Origin: an uncultured Bacteroidales bacterium
GTDB taxonomy: Bacteria; Bacteroidota; Bacteroidia; Bacteroidales; Muribaculaceae
Assembly (NCBI GenBank): GCA_900554715.1
Contig: USIN01000081.1
Coordinates: 1-7,570, forward strand
DNA length: 7,570 nt
Direction: 5' to 3'
Shown: piece after piece, positions 5,997-7,570 of the stretch
How the letters are laid out: each line of letters begins with the position of its first letter
Numbering within the stretch: position 1 is the first letter of the stretch
The notes under the pieces: model-generated
Databases searched by the model: none
The model's input: only the letters and a program-made list of their open reading frames with translations
Told to the model about the DNA's origin: nothing
Position numbers and translations under genes: made by a program

Positions 5997-7265
5997 TTAT
6001 TTATCGAGCTTGATGGCTGAGATATAATTGTCGTGGACGAGCATGTTCTCGGCGCGGGCGCCTTCGGCATAGCTGTCGAGCGCTTTGCGGGCGGCGTCGA
6101 GATTGACTTTCGAGCGGGCCTCACGTATCTCGGCAAAGGTGCCGCGCGGCGCTTCGGCGAAGGTCACTATTTCCTGCCAGCCCTCGGGAGTGGCAATGCC
6201 GGTCATCGAGCTGTCTTCAATCTTCTTGTAGGGCCAGAATGTATAGCCGATGTTGTTCTCGCGCATGACGTCGACGAAGTCCGACATCCATTCGTCGGTG
6301 TTGTGGCCGATCTCGCCCATATACATCGGCAGGCCGGTCTTGTCGCGGAAGTCGATATACGACCTGATGGCATCGGCTGTCGCCGGGCCGCCGTATCGGT
6401 GGCAGGTATACATTATGTTGTCGTCGAACGTCCAGTTGGTGAATGGCTCGAAGTTGCTGTTCCACTGGGGTGCGCCGAGCAGAATTATGTGATTGCTGTC
6501 TTTCTCTCTGATGGCTTTGACTGTTTTGATATACAGCGGTTCGAGCGCAGCGTTGAGTGCAGCCGTCTCTTCTTCGTTCCAGAATGTGGCGATGGGCTCG
6601 TTCATCAGCTCGTAGCCGAGTATCACCGGCTCGTCGGCATAGCGGGCGGCTATATTCTCCCAAAGATTGATGAAACGTGTCTGTGACACCGTGTCTGTAA
6701 TCAGGAAGGGATAACCTGCCGAATCGTCGATGTTGTCGCCTGTCTGTCCGCCGGGACAGTCATGCATGTCGAGAATCAAGCGCAGGTTGTTGCGGCCACA
6801 CCATGCTACGAGCGAGTCAACGGTCTCATAGCCGGCGTCGGCGCTGCTCTCGCCCATGAAGGGTTCGGCGGTGAATAATTTGTAGTGGAACGGGAATCTG
6901 ATGGTGTTTGCGCCTTTCGAGGCGATGAATCTGATGTCAGCTTCGGTGATATAGTTCTTTTTGAATTTTTTCCAGAACTCGGCTGCCTCGGTCGGGCCGA
7001 ACAGCTGTGTCATGACGTCGTTGATCATCGAGTAAGAGTTGGCTCTGCTGAAACCGAACATATAGCCTTCGGGGTTGCACCAGTTGCCGAGATTCGTTCC
7101 CTTTATATAGAACTTCTCGCCTTTCGAGTCGACGATATTGTGGCCGTCGACCTTTAAAAAATCTTTTTCTGACGATAGGGTGGGGGTGGTTTTGTCACCG
7201 CACGCGCTTGTGCCGACAGCCATCGCCGCCGACAGTGTTGCGATCTTGAATAAATTTTTAAGCAT
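5997..7265 (-). CDS. Glycoside hydrolase family 5 (cellulase-like) lipoprotein
   Basis: A 422-residue envelope glycosidase. Residues 1-21 are a lipoprotein signal peptide with lipobox TSAC, so C22 is the lipidated residue; GDK follows, without the acidic run usual in surface-export signals. The GH5 barrel spans about 38-350: GTNLGNW (56-62), TIRFPF with R123, LDMHDCPGG with H168, YELMNEP with N222 and acid/base E223, CHRYG with H289 and Y291, MGEIG with nucleophile E318, and FWPYK with W344. All expected catalytic residues are present. Residues about 365-422 form an alpha-rich tail of unknown role. GH5 covers endoglucanases, mannanases, exo-1,3-glucanases and others, and the substrate or subfamily cannot be fixed here. 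No SusC/SusD pair or other glycan genes lie within the window, so this is not visibly part of a polysaccharide utilisation locus. The ATG at 7265 begins the signal peptide (MLKNLFKIATLSAAMAVG). Confidence 0.93.
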   Translation of the reverse strand: MLKNLFKIATLSAAMAVGTSACGDKTTPTLSSEKDFLKVDGHNIVDSKGEKFYIKGTNLGNWCNPEGYMFGFSRANSYSMINDVMTQLFGPTEAAEFWKKFKKNYITEADIRFIASKGANTIRFPFHYKLFTAEPFMGESSADAGYETVDSLVAWCGRNNLRLILDMHDCPGGQTGDNIDDSAGYPFLITDTVSQTRFINLWENIAARYADEPVILGYELMNEPIATFWNEEETAALNAALEPLYIKTVKAIREKDSNHIILLGAPQWNSNFEPFTNWTFDDNIMYTCHRYGGPATADAIRSYIDFRDKTGLPMYMGEIGHNTDEWMSDFVDVMRENNIGYTFWPYKKIEDSSMTGIATPEGWQEIVTFAEAPRGTFAEIREARSKVNLDAARKALDSYAEGARAENMLVHDNYISAIKLDK

Positions 7266-7308
7266 TATATTGTGAATTATAGGTTAGCGAATGCTGATAA
7301 CTATGCTA

Positions 7309-7316
7309 CAAAATTA
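7309..7316 (-). promoter_or_regulatory. Candidate -7 element for the GH5 gene
   Basis: On the minus strand this reads TAATTTTG, matching TAnnTTTG, 43 bases before the GH5 ATG. No TTTG is present 20 bases upstream on that strand, so the -33 element is weak or absent. Confidence 0.4.
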
Positions 7317-7521
7317 AGAAATAAAGTATAGTGGTCGGCGACGATAATTGTTAAAGAAGTTAAAATGGAAAAATCCTGCTTTTTATGGGATTTTCTTTGG
7401 CGTTGGTGTCGTTTTGGGCTGCATTTGTCTTGCGGCCAAAAAAAAGTTCAAACGGGTGGTTTTTATAATGCGCTGATTAACAGTGGTGGTTGAATTTTTC
7501 TTGAAAAAACATGCGAAAATA

Positions 7522-7553
7522 TTTGGTGGGAATAAGAAAAAGCTATAACTTTG
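7522..7553 (+). promoter_or_regulatory. Bacteroidota-type promoter of a gene beyond the right edge
   Basis: TTTG at 7522-7525 and TAACTTTG at 7546-7553 are separated by exactly 20 bases, the same geometry as the araC promoter. Transcription would begin about 7559-7562 and run out of the window, so the gene served is unknown. With the GH5 gene on the other strand, this makes the intergenic region divergent. Confidence 0.72.
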
Positions 7554-7570
7554 CACTCGCTTTTGAGAGA

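Larger units (their letters stand above)
7266..7570. other. 305-bp intergenic region between divergent transcription units
   Basis: No convincing gene is seen on either strand. The left part holds the GH5 leader and -7 site. From about 7380 to 7440 the plus strand is about three-quarters G+T. A weak AT-rich hairpin is possible (AAAATCC 7370-7376 with GGATTTT 7388-7394). GGTGGT occurs at 7455-7460 and 7485-7490, and GGTGGG at 7525-7530. The right edge carries a good rightward promoter. Confidence 0.6.

Noticed and set aside
6033..6686. Plus-strand frame of 217 codons inside the GH5 gene
   Set aside because: The minus-strand GH5 frame carries all catalytic motifs and a signal peptide; this is its complement.
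7492..7510. Near-palindrome AATTTTTCTTGAAAAAAC upstream of the right-edge promoter
   Set aside because: Made only of A/T runs around a two-base centre; likely to arise by chance in AT-rich DNA and not a convincing operator or terminator.
1..7570. CRISPR arrays, tRNA/rRNA genes, insertion sequences, phage or defence genes
   Set aside because: No regularly spaced repeats, tRNA-like arms, transposase motifs or terminal inverted repeats were seen; all long frames are explained by housekeeping, metabolic or regulatory genes.

Overview
The window looks like a chromosomal segment of a gut-type member of the Bacteroidales (Bacteroidota). Four things point there: (1) promoter-like sites of the Bacteroidota form TTTG-N20-TAnnTTTG or TAnnTTTG alone upstream of genes; (2) AT-rich start contexts (ATATATG at three genes) with no clear Shine-Dalgarno sequence; (3) an AraC regulator of the type common in Bacteroidota, and the carboxyspermidine route to polyamines; (4) a glycogen branching enzyme of the eukaryote-like GH13_8 type. 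Coding regions are moderately GC-rich and gaps are AT-rich, which would fit Muribaculaceae or relatives, but the family assignment is inference only.

Layout, left to right. Positions 2-295 (+) hold the 3' end of dtd (D-aminoacyl-tRNA deacylase). A 109-bp gap with a promoter-like site leads to glgB (405-2522, +). A strong intrinsic terminator follows glgB (2566-2605), and a well-formed Bacteroidota promoter lies directly on top of it (2584-2615). That promoter drives an AraC-family regulator (2641-3546, +). After 48 bp with a second promoter-like site come two tightly linked genes: a flippase-like (MprF/YbhN-type) multi-pass membrane protein (3595-4686, +) and, 3 bp further on, a saccharopine-dehydrogenase-fold enzyme best read as carboxy(nor)spermidine dehydrogenase (4690-5901, +). 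A bidirectional hairpin (5938-5986) separates this operon from a convergent GH5 glycosidase lipoprotein gene (5997-7265, -). The last 305 bp hold no gene. They contain the promoter region of the GH5 gene, a G/T-rich stretch with spaced GGTGG motifs, and at the right edge a second well-formed rightward promoter whose gene lies outside the window.

How the genes fit together. glgB (glycogen storage) and the GH5 enzyme (glucan or mannan hydrolysis at the envelope) are carbohydrate genes, but each has its own transcription signals. The araC-flippase-dehydrogenase stretch is the most interesting group. The two enzyme/membrane genes are almost certainly co-transcribed, no terminator is seen between araC and them, and pairing a polyamine-synthesis enzyme with a lipid-flippase-like protein is not obviously explained. 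No CRISPR array, tRNA, rRNA, insertion sequence, toxin-antitoxin pair or defence system was seen, and I found no clearly new biological system.
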